Source: Deltaproteobacteria bacterium (GTDB lineage: Bacteria; Myxococcota; Myxococcia; Myxococcales; SZAS-1). Taken from it: 48,733 bases of DNA. The stretch lies in NCBI GenBank assembly GCA_018266075.1, contig JAFEBB010000055.1, positions 1 to 48,733 of the forward strand. The letters run 5' to 3'. The notes under the pieces were generated by a model. That model saw nothing but the letters and a program-made list of their open reading frames with translations, ran no database searches and had not been told where the DNA came from. Of the stretch, positions 32,571 to 42,100 are shown piece by piece (within the stretch, counting starts at the first letter, position 1; each line of letters opens with the position of its first letter). The translations under genes were made by a program, and so were the position numbers.

Positions 32571-35209
32571 AGCCGCAACCTCGCGAGCAGCTCCGCGGCG
32601 AAGCCGGGCCCGGGCAAGAGGCCCGGCACGCGGTCCGGGCGAGGCACGTCGTCCTGGTAGTTCTGCTGGGTCACGTTGGTGGCGAGCAGGGCCAGCTCGA
32701 GGTGCTCGAAGAGCGTCTCCGTGCGCAGCTGGGCGTTGAACACAGCGTACGCGGGAATGTCGTAGTGGTGGAGGGCCTGGAGCTTGGAGAGGTCGTCGTT
32801 GCGGCGCTCGGCGCCCAGCTCGCAGACCACGTCGAAGTTCAGGTAGCTACCCACGGGCAGCTGCAGGCCCACGTTGGCGCGGTACTGCGGCACGTCGACG
32901 ATGTTCTCGAACTGCGGCGCGATCGCTGCTTCATCGATGGCGTGCGAGTAGCTGTAGTTCACGAACGCGTTGGCGCGCGCGCTGGCCTCGAACCGCACTT
33001 CGGCCTCGGCGCCCTTCACGTCGATGCCCGGATCGCGGTTCTGCAAAGGCGTGTCGTTGCCGCTCGTGTCCACGGCGAGAATCGGGCTCGAGAACCGGTT
33101 CCAGAACACGTCGCCGCGCATGCGCAGCTTGCCTTCGCTGGTCGCGAGCACCAGCTCGCCGCCCGCCTCGACGGTGTCCACGGTCGCGGGCACCAGGTTC
33201 GGGTTTCCGGTCGCCGTGCCGCCCACGTAGTCGTCCTCGGGCGCGGAGTTGGCGAGCTCCTGGATCGTGGGCGCGCGGAAGGCGCGGCCGTAGAGCAGCT
33301 TGAAGTTCAGGTTCGGCAGCGCGGTGAGCACCAGGCCCAAGCGCGGATCGACGCTGGTCACGAAGCGATTGCCCGTCACCTGCGCGGTCGCGCCGGTCCC
33401 GGTGACCGTCGGCAATTGGATCGCGTCGACGCGCACGCCGAGGGTGAGCGAGAGCAGCGTCACCGGTCGCCACTGGTCCTGCACGTACACGCCAAGCAGG
33501 TCGCGACGATTCACGTCCGGGTTGTGCTCGAGGTTGGGCCCAGGGAGCGTCTGCAGCTGCGGAAAGAGCGTGATGACGCCGTTGTTCTCCACATAGTTCG
33601 TCTCGAACGCGAAGTCCGGCAGCGACTGCTGCTGCACCGAGAGCCCGACCTCGAGCCGATTCGTCGGATGCAGCGCGACCTCGCCCGCGACTTCACCACC
33701 CAGCGTGCGCGAGGTGTACGCGTTCCAGGCCTGCAAGCCGGTCGCGGTCTTCACGCCGCCGAGGCTGAAGTTGCCATTCGCGGGCGTGAGCTGGAACAAG
33801 CGACCCGCGTGCTGCTGATCGAAGAGCAGCCGCGCCGAGATCGATCCGTCGCCGATGGGCTTGTTCCAGGTGAGGTCCGCGAGTCCGACGTTCCAGTCCA
33901 GGCTCGAGCCGGTGCCGAGCGTGTCGTAGAGGCCGAGCAGCGCGCCGCGGCTCTGGGAGAGGAAGCGCGCCGAGAGCGCGAGCGTGCCGCCGGGTGTTTC
34001 CGCGCGGGCCTCGCCGCCCACGTCGATGACGGTGTGGTGGTCGTCGATGTTGCCCGCGGGATCGTCGCTGGCCTTCTGGCCCTGGGCCTCGAGCGCAGCG
34101 GAGTTGAAGTCCGAGGTGACGGGAGAGCTGTAGCCCTTGGTCGTGCTCACGGCGGCGTCGGCGTGGAGCGCGAAGCCGCCCCAGGTGTGGCCGGCGTTGG
34201 CCGCGCCCTCGAAGGTGTTGAACGTGCCTGCGCCGAAGGTGGCGGCGACCTCATCGCGCCGCTTGGGCACCAGGTTCACCGCGCCCAGGAATGCGCCGGT
34301 GCCGTAGAGCGCCGAGCCCGGACCGCGCACGACCTCCACGCGCTCCAGGTTGTCGGTGGGAAGATCGATGAGCGGCTTGCCGTCGTAGGGCGAGTTGATG
34401 GCGTGGCCGTCGTAGAGCACGAGGACTTCGGGATCCGCGCGCAGGCCGCGGACGGCGATGTGCGTGAAGCCGGCGATGTCGCGCGAGACATCGAAGCCGG
34501 GCATGAGCTTGAGCGCATCCGGCACGGTGCGCACGGCGAGCTGGCGCATCTCTTCGTCCGACAGGCTCGACGCGATTGCGGGCGCGTCCGAAACGACCTG
34601 CTCATGCTTCGTCGCGAGGCTCACCACGTCCTCGGCGCCGTACATCGCGAGCTCCTGCTCGAGCTCACTCGGCTTCGCGGTCGGCGCACCGGCGTCGGCG
34701 TCGTCGTGCTTGGGCTTCCTGGTCTCGCGCGGCTTCTCGTCCGGCTTGGGCTCGGGCGCGCCGGCGTCGACGGGCTCGTCCACATGCCTGGGCTTCTTCA
34801 CCTCGCGCCGCTCTTCGTCCACGTCGTCATCGTCGCCGGAGACCGCGATCGATTGCGGATTCGACTCCGACGCGAAGATGTCGCTGCGCCGCCCGAGCAG
34901 ATCGACCGCGACCACGTAGTACTCGAGCGTGGGCGCCTTCACGTCGCGGCCGGGGATGATCGCCTCGTACTCGTCGCCGCCCGCGGGCCGCAGCTCCACC
35001 TGGCTGAAGCGTCCGCCGGGCCGGCGATAGAAGACGTGCGCGCGCGCCAGCTCGCCCGCGCCGAAGACATTGCCCGTGATGTGCACCGGCAAGCCCGCCT
35101 CGGCCTCGCCGGGCGGCGTGTGCAGGAACGAGATCGACCCCGCGTGCGCGCGCGCGGGAAGAGCGAGCCCCGCGACGATCAACGCAAGCGTGGCGAGGCG
35201 AACGGGCAT
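32567..35209 (-). CDS. TonB-dependent outer-membrane receptor with N-terminal Ig-like extension
   Basis: The 880-residue protein has a signal peptide (~1-23). Residues ~25-125 form an extra Ig/CBM-like beta domain (F-L-H-T-P-P-G-E-A ... Y-Y-V-V-A-V-D). A charged, Pro-rich linker (~130-185) follows, then the plug domain (P-D-A-L-K-L-M-P-G-F-D-V ... I-A-V-R-G-L ... V-E-V-V-R-G-P-G-S-A-L-Y-G) and a C-terminal 22-strand barrel (Y-G-R-A-F-R-A-P-T-I-Q-E-L; ends R-L-R-L). No clear TonB box is seen. It imports a ligand across the outer membrane using TonB energy; the identity of the ligand is unknown, though the coupled nucleotidase C-domain lipoprotein hints at a nucleoside- or phosphate-containing compound. 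The TPR gene lies immediately upstream. Confidence 0.92.
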   Translation of the reverse strand: MPVRLATLALIVAGLALPARAHAGSISFLHTPPGEAEAGLPVHITGNVFGAGELARAHVFYRRPGGRFSQVELRPAGGDEYEAIIPGRDVKAPTLEYYVVAVDLLGRRSDIFASESNPQSIAVSGDDDDVDEERREVKKPRHVDEPVDAGAPEPKPDEKPRETRKPKHDDADAGAPTAKPSELEQELAMYGAEDVVSLATKHEQVVSDAPAIASSLSDEEMRQLAVRTVPDALKLMPGFDVSRDIAGFTHIAVRGLRADPEVLVLYDGHAINSPYDGKPLIDLPTDNLERVEVVRGPGSALYGTGAFLGAVNLVPKRRDEVAATFGAGTFNTFEGAANAGHTWGGFALHADAAVSTTKGYSSPVTSDFNSAALEAQGQKASDDPAGNIDDHHTVIDVGGEARAETPGGTLALSARFLSQSRGALLGLYDTLGTGSSLDWNVGLADLTWNKPIGDGSISARLLFDQQHAGRLFQLTPANGNFSLGGVKTATGLQAWNAYTSRTLGGEVAGEVALHPTNRLEVGLSVQQQSLPDFAFETNYVENNGVITLFPQLQTLPGPNLEHNPDVNRRDLLGVYVQDQWRPVTLLSLTLGVRVDAIQLPTVTGTGATAQVTGNRFVTSVDPRLGLVLTALPNLNFKLLYGRAFRAPTIQELANSAPEDDYVGGTATGNPNLVPATVDTVEAGGELVLATSEGKLRMRGDVFWNRFSSPILAVDTSGNDTPLQNRDPGIDVKGAEAEVRFEASARANAFVNYSYSHAIDEAAIAPQFENIVDVPQYRANVGLQLPVGSYLNFDVVCELGAERRNDDLSKLQALHHYDIPAYAVFNAQLRTETLFEHLELALLATNVTQQNYQDDVPRPDRVPGLLPGPGFAAELLARLRL

Positions 35210-35217
35210 CGGCTTCG

Positions 35218-35958
35218 TCAGCTCGCGCTCTGGGCCGGCGCGCCGAGCGCCTTGGCCTGCTCGGCGAAGTGGCCACCGGCCTCGATGGCCTTCGACTTCG
35301 CCGGCTCGGGATCTTTTCCCAGCGCCACGCGCGCCCGCGCCAGCGCCCAGTAGCGCTCGCCCTGGTAAGGCTCGGTGGGATCCGGATCCTTCTGGATGGA
35401 CTGCTCGAGGAGCGGCTCGGCCTCTGCAGCCTTCTCGCTCACCAGCAGCACCAGGCCCACGAAGTACATGAAGATGGGCTCGTCGGGCATGGCCTTGAGG
35501 GCGGAGCGGGCGAGCTCATCGGCGCGGGGAAGATCGCGATTCAAATGCGCGAGGCAGTAGGCGGTGTGGCCCTGCACCACCGCGCGCGCGCCCGCCGACG
35601 CCGACGACTTGAGCCGCACGCCCTCGAGATTGTCGAGCGCGTGCTGGAAGTCGCGACGCAAAAGGTGCAGGAGCGCCACGTCCACCTGGGCCACGTTCTT
35701 CATGCCCGTGCTGGGCGCGCTGTCGCGAGCGGAGATGGCGAGGTCCAGGGCGCGGTCGAGCTTGCCGCCCTTGGCGTACACCTCGATGAGCTTGTCGAGC
35801 AGCATCGGCGCGGCGATGAGGAAGGCGACGACGGTGAAGACCAGGCCCATGCCGATGGCCTTGGGCCAGTCGAGGCCGGAGGCAAAGGCGCCGCCGACTC
35901 CCATGACCAGGCAAGCGACGAGGACCGCCAGCGATTCGAGGTTGAAGAAGCGCGCCAT
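35218..35958 (-). CDS. Membrane protein with TPR-like repeats
   Basis: The 246-residue protein starts at ATG 35958, with GAGG five bases upstream. Two membrane segments near the N terminus (~7-28 and ~35-52) are followed by a soluble domain of helix-turn-helix repeats of TPR type (G-G-K-L-D-R-A-L-D-L-A-I-S-A-R ... R-R-D-F-Q-H-A-L-D-N-L-E-G-V ... D-L-P-R-A-D-E-L-A-R-S-A-L-K-A). The TPRs probably scaffold a partner protein. It ends nine bases before the TonB receptor start, so the two are likely co-transcribed and it may assist receptor assembly or signalling. Confidence 0.8.
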   Translation of the reverse strand: MARFFNLESLAVLVACLVMGVGGAFASGLDWPKAIGMGLVFTVVAFLIAAPMLLDKLIEVYAKGGKLDRALDLAISARDSAPSTGMKNVAQVDVALLHLLRRDFQHALDNLEGVRLKSSASAGARAVVQGHTAYCLAHLNRDLPRADELARSALKAMPDEPIFMYFVGLVLLVSEKAAEAEPLLEQSIQKDPDPTEPYQGERYWALARARVALGKDPEPAKSKAIEAGGHFAEQAKALGAPAQSAS

Positions 35959-36016
35959 GTTCGCCTCGCGGCCACGAGGGAGCCGCGACGAAGTTAAATC
36001 ACAGCAGCGCCCGCGT

Positions 36017-36385
36017 TCACAGTCCGACGCAGTGCAGCCGCAGCCGGTATGCCCCACCCGCTTGCGACGAGGGCGGCCGCCGCCGCACCTGCAGCCAGTA
36101 CACACCCGGCTCGAGCACGGCCTGCAGGAAACCGCTGGGCCCCAGCAGGGGCGCGTGCTGGGCGCCGAGGAGCCAGAGCTCGAGGTCATCGGCGTCGACG
36201 CTCGCGGTGAGGAGCGACTCGCGCGCGAGCTCCACCGCGTGCAGGTGCCGCTCGCCGGGCCGGGTGAGCCGCTCGTCGACGTGGCCGCCGGGCACGAGCC
36301 GCTGCCGCCGGTGCTCGAGCTCGAAGGGCCAGTGCAGGCCGGGGTCGTCGCGGCGCGGGCCGCCGTCGGGGACGATGATGATCAT
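36017..36385 (-). CDS. Small PPC-like beta-sandwich protein
   Basis: The 122-residue protein starts at ATG 36385, seven bases after the M4 protease gene ends. The second half has the pattern of a bacterial pre-peptidase C-terminal (PPC) domain: E-R-H-L-H-A-V-E-L, then S-V-D-A-D-D-L-E-L-W-L-L, then L-E-P-G-V-Y-W-L-Q-V-R and A-Y-R-L-R-L at the end. The protease upstream ends in the same A-Y-R-L motif after its own PPC domain. No signal peptide is visible, so a secreted role would need another route or a different start. A stand-alone PPC module next to a PPC-bearing protease is the main clue to its role. Confidence 0.6.
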   Translation of the reverse strand: MIIIVPDGGPRRDDPGLHWPFELEHRRQRLVPGGHVDERLTRPGERHLHAVELARESLLTASVDADDLELWLLGAQHAPLLGPSGFLQAVLEPGVYWLQVRRRPPSSQAGGAYRLRLHCVGL

Positions 36386-36392
36386 GGCCGCC

Positions 36393-38417
36393 TCACTGCA
36401 GCGCGAGCCGATAGGCGGCCTGGATGGGATGCGCCCCCGCGGGCGCGTAGACCTTCACGTCGTACGCGCCCTTCTTGGCCCGCGCGTGGATGACCTCGTC
36501 GGCGCGGCCGGGGCGCTCGGAGCGGGCCACGATGCGGCCGCGCACGTCGTAGACGCGCAGATCCAGATCCGTCGACAGCCCGGTGAGCGTGAGCTGCACG
36601 TCGCGCGGCGCATCGAGCTGGAAGCGGAAGTAGTCCTTGTCGTCGGCCGTGGCGATCACGCCAGAGATGGACTGGCCCAGCTCGATGGCGCTCGCGTCGC
36701 GCTTGTTGTCGTTGGGCTCGTCGTCGCCGTCGCCCGCGTCGTGCGAGGGCACCGCGTCGTCGGTCGGAACCAGCACGCCCACCGCTTCCCACGCGGCCTG
36801 CACCTGCGCGGCGTCGCTCGGACCGTAGAGCCGATTCGCGCTGGCGATTGTCGCGCGCGCGGCCTGGATGAAGTCCGACGCGGGCGTGAGCCCGTGCGTG
36901 AGCGCGTGCACGAGCACGTGCTGCGCGTGGTCCGCGCCGATGCCGAGCACGCTGCGGCCGCTGGTGCGATTCGTGCCGCCCTCGGCCATGAGGAAGAACG
37001 CGTTGCCGATGATGGTCGCGTTCTCGTGGACCTTGCCGTCATCGTGGGCGGCGTCGGCGGGCACATCGCGCAGGCCGCTCAGGTGATCCGGCGAGCCCAG
37101 CCACTGCGGATCGGTGAGATCGCGAAGCGCACCGCCCGGCTGTCCCGGCGCCACGACCTCGCCGCCGATGATCCACGCCTGGCTCGGATCGCCCGAGTGC
37201 AGCTGCACGAAGCTCGAGAGCGCGTCGCACACGGCTTCGCAAAGCGCGCCGGACTGGCCAATCGCATCGAGTCCCGCGGTCTGCTGCACGAGCCCGTGCG
37301 CCAGCTCGTGACTCACGATGTCCAGGCTCGAGCCGAACGGTGCGAACGACTTGCCATCGCCATCGCCGAAGACGGCCTGCGCGCCATCCCAGAACGCGCC
37401 GTTGAAGCTTTGGCCAAAGTGCACGGTCGCGGTGAGCTCCACCGGGTGGCCCTCCGGCGAGGCGTCGATGAGCGCCTGATGAAGGTCGTCGAAGAAGAGC
37501 GCTGCGTTGGCCTGCGCATCGACGGCGGCGCCGTGCGCGGTGCCGCTCGCGTCCCAGCGATCGGCATCGCTGGTGGTGAACAGCGAGCCCGGAAGCGTGC
37601 CTGCGCGGCCGTCATACGTCGCGAGCGCGGCGCGCGTGGGATCCACGAGCGCGAACTGGCCGTTGCCGAGATCGGTGACGTCGAGCTGGCGCTTCTCACC
37701 CGCGACGCCCAGGCCCCAGGCGCGCACGCTGCGGAGCTCTTCCACATCGCCGATGATCTCCGCGCTCTGGTCGTCGATGACGATCGCGCGTCGCGTGGGC
37801 CCGCTCGCGGGCATGGCCTCGAGCTCCACGCGCAAGCCGCCGCGACCGCCCACGATCACCGGCTCGGTGATGCCGGCGACGAGCGCGCTCACGCCCGTGG
37901 CTTGTTCGAGGTAGCGCCTGGCGACGTCTTCGGCCTGTGGCACCGGGATCTCCGATGCCGGGAGCGAGGCGATGAAGCGCTCGCTGCCCGCGACCTCCAC
38001 GAGCGCGCCCTGGGTGTCGAACGCGAAGACGAGGCCGCTCTCCATAACCCGGCGGCCGAACGCCATCTGGCTCGCGCGGACGATCGTGCCATCGGAGATC
38101 GTGCGAACGGAGTCGATGCGAACCGTGGCGCCGAGGAACATCGCCGGGTGCGCGGCCACGAAGGCGACCGCGGCCGCGGCGGGATCTCCGTTCGCGTCGG
38201 CGAGGTCGGCGCCGGTGATGAGCGCGAGGTCGTGCGTGACCGGGCGGAAGTACGCGTCGACGTGCCCGAGCTGCGCGAGCTCTTCGGACTGCGCCTTCGT
38301 GGGCGCCGCGTGATCCGCGTAGAAGTCGGCGTTCGACTCCGCGCCCTCCTCGTCCGGAACCGCGACGCTGCAACCGGCAATCAGCCCCAACACCATCCAC
38401 CACGCCCCACGCGCCAT
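36393..38417 (-). CDS. M4 (thermolysin)-family metalloprotease lipoprotein with C-terminal PPC domain
   Basis: The 674-residue protein starts at ATG 38417, four bases after GGAGGG. Lipobox I-A-G-C (Cys16) suggests anchoring. It has an FTP/PepSY-like propeptide (~30-210), then the M4 catalytic domain with zinc motif S-H-E-L-A-H-G (H~369; family H-E-x-x-H). Third ligand Glu lies in G-A-L-C-E-A-V-C-D and catalytic-His region in D-H-A-Q-H-V-L. The C-terminal ~90 residues form a PPC domain (D-D-K-D-Y-F-R-F-Q-L ... L-D-L-R-V-Y-D-V). In M4 enzymes the propeptide folds and inhibits the enzyme and the PPC is often cleaved. It digests proteins outside or at the cell surface, fitting a predatory lifestyle. 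The downstream PPC mini-protein is probably in the same operon. Confidence 0.9.
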   Translation of the reverse strand: MARGAWWMVLGLIAGCSVAVPDEEGAESNADFYADHAAPTKAQSEELAQLGHVDAYFRPVTHDLALITGADLADANGDPAAAAVAFVAAHPAMFLGATVRIDSVRTISDGTIVRASQMAFGRRVMESGLVFAFDTQGALVEVAGSERFIASLPASEIPVPQAEDVARRYLEQATGVSALVAGITEPVIVGGRGGLRVELEAMPASGPTRRAIVIDDQSAEIIGDVEELRSVRAWGLGVAGEKRQLDVTDLGNGQFALVDPTRAALATYDGRAGTLPGSLFTTSDADRWDASGTAHGAAVDAQANAALFFDDLHQALIDASPEGHPVELTATVHFGQSFNGAFWDGAQAVFGDGDGKSFAPFGSSLDIVSHELAHGLVQQTAGLDAIGQSGALCEAVCDALSSFVQLHSGDPSQAWIIGGEVVAPGQPGGALRDLTDPQWLGSPDHLSGLRDVPADAAHDDGKVHENATIIGNAFFLMAEGGTNRTSGRSVLGIGADHAQHVLVHALTHGLTPASDFIQAARATIASANRLYGPSDAAQVQAAWEAVGVLVPTDDAVPSHDAGDGDDEPNDNKRDASAIELGQSISGVIATADDKDYFRFQLDAPRDVQLTLTGLSTDLDLRVYDVRGRIVARSERPGRADEVIHARAKKGAYDVKVYAPAGAHPIQAAYRLALQ

Positions 38418-38609
38418 TGAACCCTCCTCGCAATCGAGCCGCTCCATGCGGCGCGCACGGCGAGAGCAATGGGTGTGCCGGGGTTCACGCGGCGTGAAAG
38501 CGCGCGATTCGGTTCAGGCGCGATCGGGGAGCGATCGCGGGGTGTCGTGGGAAACGACGCCCCAAAGCGGGACAGAAGTCCTTCCCCGTTCGCGAAACCC
38601 CATCCCCGA

Positions 38610-38636
38610 CCCTTCCCCGTCCTACGCGGGGAAGGG
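38610..38636. repeat. CCCTTCCCCG / CGGGGAAGGG intergenic hairpin
   Basis: A perfect ten-base-pair inverted repeat with a seven-base loop lies in the ~240-base gap between the M4 protease start and the 150-residue hypothetical. A related pyrimidine run (CCTTCCCCGTTCG at ~38580) precedes it. There is no U-run. It looks like a copy of a dispersed intergenic palindrome rather than a terminator; the gap holds no gene. Confidence 0.5.
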
Positions 38637-38656
38637 AGCACAGTGGGCGCCGACTG

Positions 38657-39109
38657 CTACTTCTCGATCAGAAGTTGTTCGCCTTCAGCGTCGAGCATGC
38701 TCGAACCGTTGAAGATCATCCCGCCTGCGTTCTTCGCGAGTTCGAGCAACATCGGCGCAGTCCGCGGGTCTGAGTCCAAGGTCGGAGCCATCCTGACGCC
38801 GAGGAGCCATTTCGTCGCGAGAACGCGGCTGCAGATCTGTTCGAGGTATCGGTGGCCACTGAATTCTCGGACGAGGAACGCGCGGGTGCCGAGCAGCGTC
38901 GTTGACGCTTTGTCTCCCGGCTTCCTCCACACCGTCGACGAAATCGTCGTCGTCCCACTTCTCGTCTCAACGACGATGCGCTTCCAATCGCTGTCGTTCC
39001 CGTCGACAGCGACGCCTTTGCCAAAGCGCCGTCGAACAAGCTTGACGAGCCCGTAATCAACCGAGGGCAAGTAGAGCGTACAGAACTCTGCTTGGTCGTC
39101 GGACTTCAA
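38657..39109 (-). CDS. Hypothetical protein, atypical composition
   Basis: The open frame of 150 residues starts at TTG 39109, two bases after the PHP lipoprotein stop. It shows no recognised motif: a mixed alpha/beta sequence with V-V-E-T-R-S-G-T-T-T-I-S-S-T-V-W-R early, F-S-G-H-R-Y-L-E-Q-I-C-S-R in the middle, and L-L-E-L-A-K-N-A-G-G near the end. It has fewer G/C-ending codons than its neighbours, which may indicate recent acquisition. The tight spacing suggests it is read from the PHP gene transcript. No signal peptide or membrane segment. I cannot assign a function. Confidence 0.6.
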   Translation of the reverse strand: MKSDDQAEFCTLYLPSVDYGLVKLVRRRFGKGVAVDGNDSDWKRIVVETRSGTTTISSTVWRKPGDKASTTLLGTRAFLVREFSGHRYLEQICSRVLATKWLLGVRMAPTLDSDPRTAPMLLELAKNAGGMIFNGSSMLDAEGEQLLIEK

Positions 39110-39111
39110 GT

Positions 39112-42100
39112 TCAGTGCTCGTCCGCCATCGTCTGCAGCATCTTGCGGATCCGCTCCTCACGCGTCTTGCCCGTGATGAGCTTGCGCTGCGGCGGCTTGG
39201 CCGGCGGCGTGCCCGAGACGTGCGGGAAGTTGTCGTACTTCCCGCTGCCGTCGCGGTCGATGTAGATGGCGTTCGTGTATGTGAACGCGTGTGCGGGCTT
39301 CTCGGCGTTCACCGTGCCGTTCTGTTCCGTGGCGTCCCAAACCAGCGGCATCAGGTCGCGGCTCTGGTCCGAGTCGCGCACGACCACGAAGTAGAAGTCG
39401 TCGTTCGCAGGCAGCTGTCCCGACGCCGCATCAATGTGGAACACCGCCTGCGCGTGGTACCGGCTCGCCACGCACGTCGCCTGGCCGCAACCCAGGCTCG
39501 CGTCGCCCGTGAAGACCGCTTCCTTGTTGGCCGCGGTCAGCGTCACGTTCTGGTGCTGCCAGCCGGTGGTCGCGTTGTCGGGCGCGAAGCTCGTGTCCGG
39601 GATGCCGTTCAGCATCCAGCGCGCGGCGCGGTGATCGAAGAGATCGATCTCGTCGAACGGCACCCACTCCGGCGACTGCACGTCGACCACCACATCCAGC
39701 CCCGTCGAGCCGACGCTCAAGGTGTCGCCCACGCGCGCGCACGCGGAGCCGGCCGCGGCGCAGTCCGCCTCGAGCGAGCTCAGCGAGTAGTTCGTGCCCG
39801 TGGTGAACGCGTAGGCCTTCACGAACAAGCCGAGCGAGCCCATCACGTGGTGCGCGTTGACCTGGTTGCTCATGGTGGCCTGGTCGAACGTCGCGACCGA
39901 GTCGTGGCCCGTGCCCATGTAGACGTAGCTGCGCGGATAACCGGCGGCGCTGCTCCAGCGCGAGTGCGTGTCCGAGACGGCCGTCGCGGTGACCACCAGG
40001 CCGTTGGCGTTGAAGGTCATCCAGTTGTTGAGGAGCCCGTCGAAGCTGGAGCGCGTGAAGCCGTTCATGACCTCCATCGCGTCCCACTTGTGCCGCGGGA
40101 AGAGGCCCGTGTCGTTGGCGGTGGCGTTGGGGCTGGGCGGCAGGCGGTGTGCTGCCGGATCGGCGTGCGTGGCCAGCGTGTCCGCGTCGAGCCCGAGGCC
40201 GCCGAAGGTGCTCACGTTGCCGTTGGGGTGGTTGATCTGGAAGGTGGTGGCGCCCATGGCTCGCGCGCCGTCGATGATGTCGTCGATGAGGAGGCTGTCC
40301 TTGGTGCCGTTGCCCCAGTCGAGCGCGCCGTGGGTCGCGGGGTTGCTCGCGTCGACCTGGAGCGGCCAGGGGTTGTAGTGGCCGTAGTCGAAGGTGGTGA
40401 TCTCCTCGCCGACCATGGTGGCCATGAACGGCGTGCCGCCCAGCGCCTGGTTGGTGGGGCCGTAGTCGGTGATGAAGTCGTGATCGGTGGCGAGGAGCAC
40501 GTTCACGTCCTCGGCGAGGAAGGTCTGCACGCGATCGACGAGCGGGACCACCGAGTCCGGCGAGTTCACGCTGTGCACGTGGAAGTCCGCAGAGAGCCAG
40601 CCGCTGGTGTCGACCACCTTCGCCATCACCGCGTGCACCGTCTGGTCGCTCGAGGTCAGGTCCACCGACGCGGGCGTGGCGGGCGCGGTGAGCGGCCAGA
40701 GGCTGTCCTCGGGGCCGTGCGACACGATGAGCTGGTACCGCCCCGCGGGAAGCGTGACGCTCAGCGTGCCCGAGGGCGGGATGAACAGCGTGCGCAGCAT
40801 GTCGTCGGGCATGGGATCGCGGGTGGCGTCGGTGAACTTGCCGAGCGACTGCGGCGGATTCGGACACGACCCGTTGCAGAGCACGGTCACCTTCGCCGGG
40901 ATGGCGTGGCCGGCGCTGTCGGCCGCGGTCACCGTGAGCGTGTGGCCCGCGGGGAGCGTGAGCGGCACGTTGCTGCCATCCGCGCCGGCGGCGATCTCGA
41001 CCGGCTGGCTCACGCCGTGGCCCGGCTCCCAGGCGGTGAAGGTGTAGTCGTCGGCGGGGAGCGAGGCCTGGAAGTGGCCGCTCGCGTCGGTGACGAGGAT
41101 CGCTTCGATCATCGTGGGGTTCACGTTGTCGGGGTCGGGGCGCTCGGCCGCGACGCGCGCGTTCGCGATGGCCACGCCACCCGCGCTCACCGTGCCGCCG
41201 TACGTCGCCATGGTCGCGCCGGTCTTGGCCGCGCGCACGGTCTCGATCTCCTGGACCACGGCGCCGATGTCGCGGCCCACCACGAAGTCGCGCGCGATGA
41301 TCGCCGAGCCGGGCTTGCCGCTCTGCGCGTCCTTGGCGGGGATGACCAGCGAGCCCGAGCGGCCGCGCTTGTTGGCGTCGAGCCACTCGAGCAAGCCCGA
41401 GACGCCGCCCGCGTTGCCCAGGATGTAGCCGGTGATGCCCACGACCGTCAGCGAGTTGGAGTGCGTCTCCGGGGTGTTCATGTCGTCGAGCTTGTAGGGC
41501 GCGACGCCGTACGCGATGGAGTTGTCCGTGGCCTCCCACGTCAGGAACGTGGTCGCGTCCGGGTAGCTGCCGAAGCCCATGCCGCGCTGGGTGGACTGGG
41601 GCACGAGCAGGGCCACGTCGCCGCCGGGATCGATGAGGTCGCCGGCCGTGATGAGCTGCGCGCTGTCGCTGTCGTTGCAGAACGCGGTGACCACCTGCAC
41701 GTGCGAGTCGCCGGGCTTGAGCGCGTAGAAGGTGGTGATGCGCAGGTTCGCCGGGTCGTCGGGGTTGAGGACCAGCTTCTCGCCGGCGCCGATCTGCACC
41801 TCGAGCTGGTTGTTCACGTTGATGTAGTCGTTGACGGTGTCCGTGCCCGTGGCTGCGACGATGGCCGCGCCGCCCTGCCCGCCCGGCGCGAGGATCTCGA
41901 CCGTATCGACGTCGACGGTGCGCCCGAAGTTGAAGAACGGGGCCATCTTTCCGAACTTGTCGTTGCCCGGGCCCGAGTGGATGACGTCGGCGTCGATGAT
42001 CGCGCCGCCGTACGGATCCGGGCCCACGTTTCGCCCCGGCTGCTGGACGATCACCTTGATCTTGTCGTTGGCCATCAGCACGTCGCCCACGCGGCCCGCG

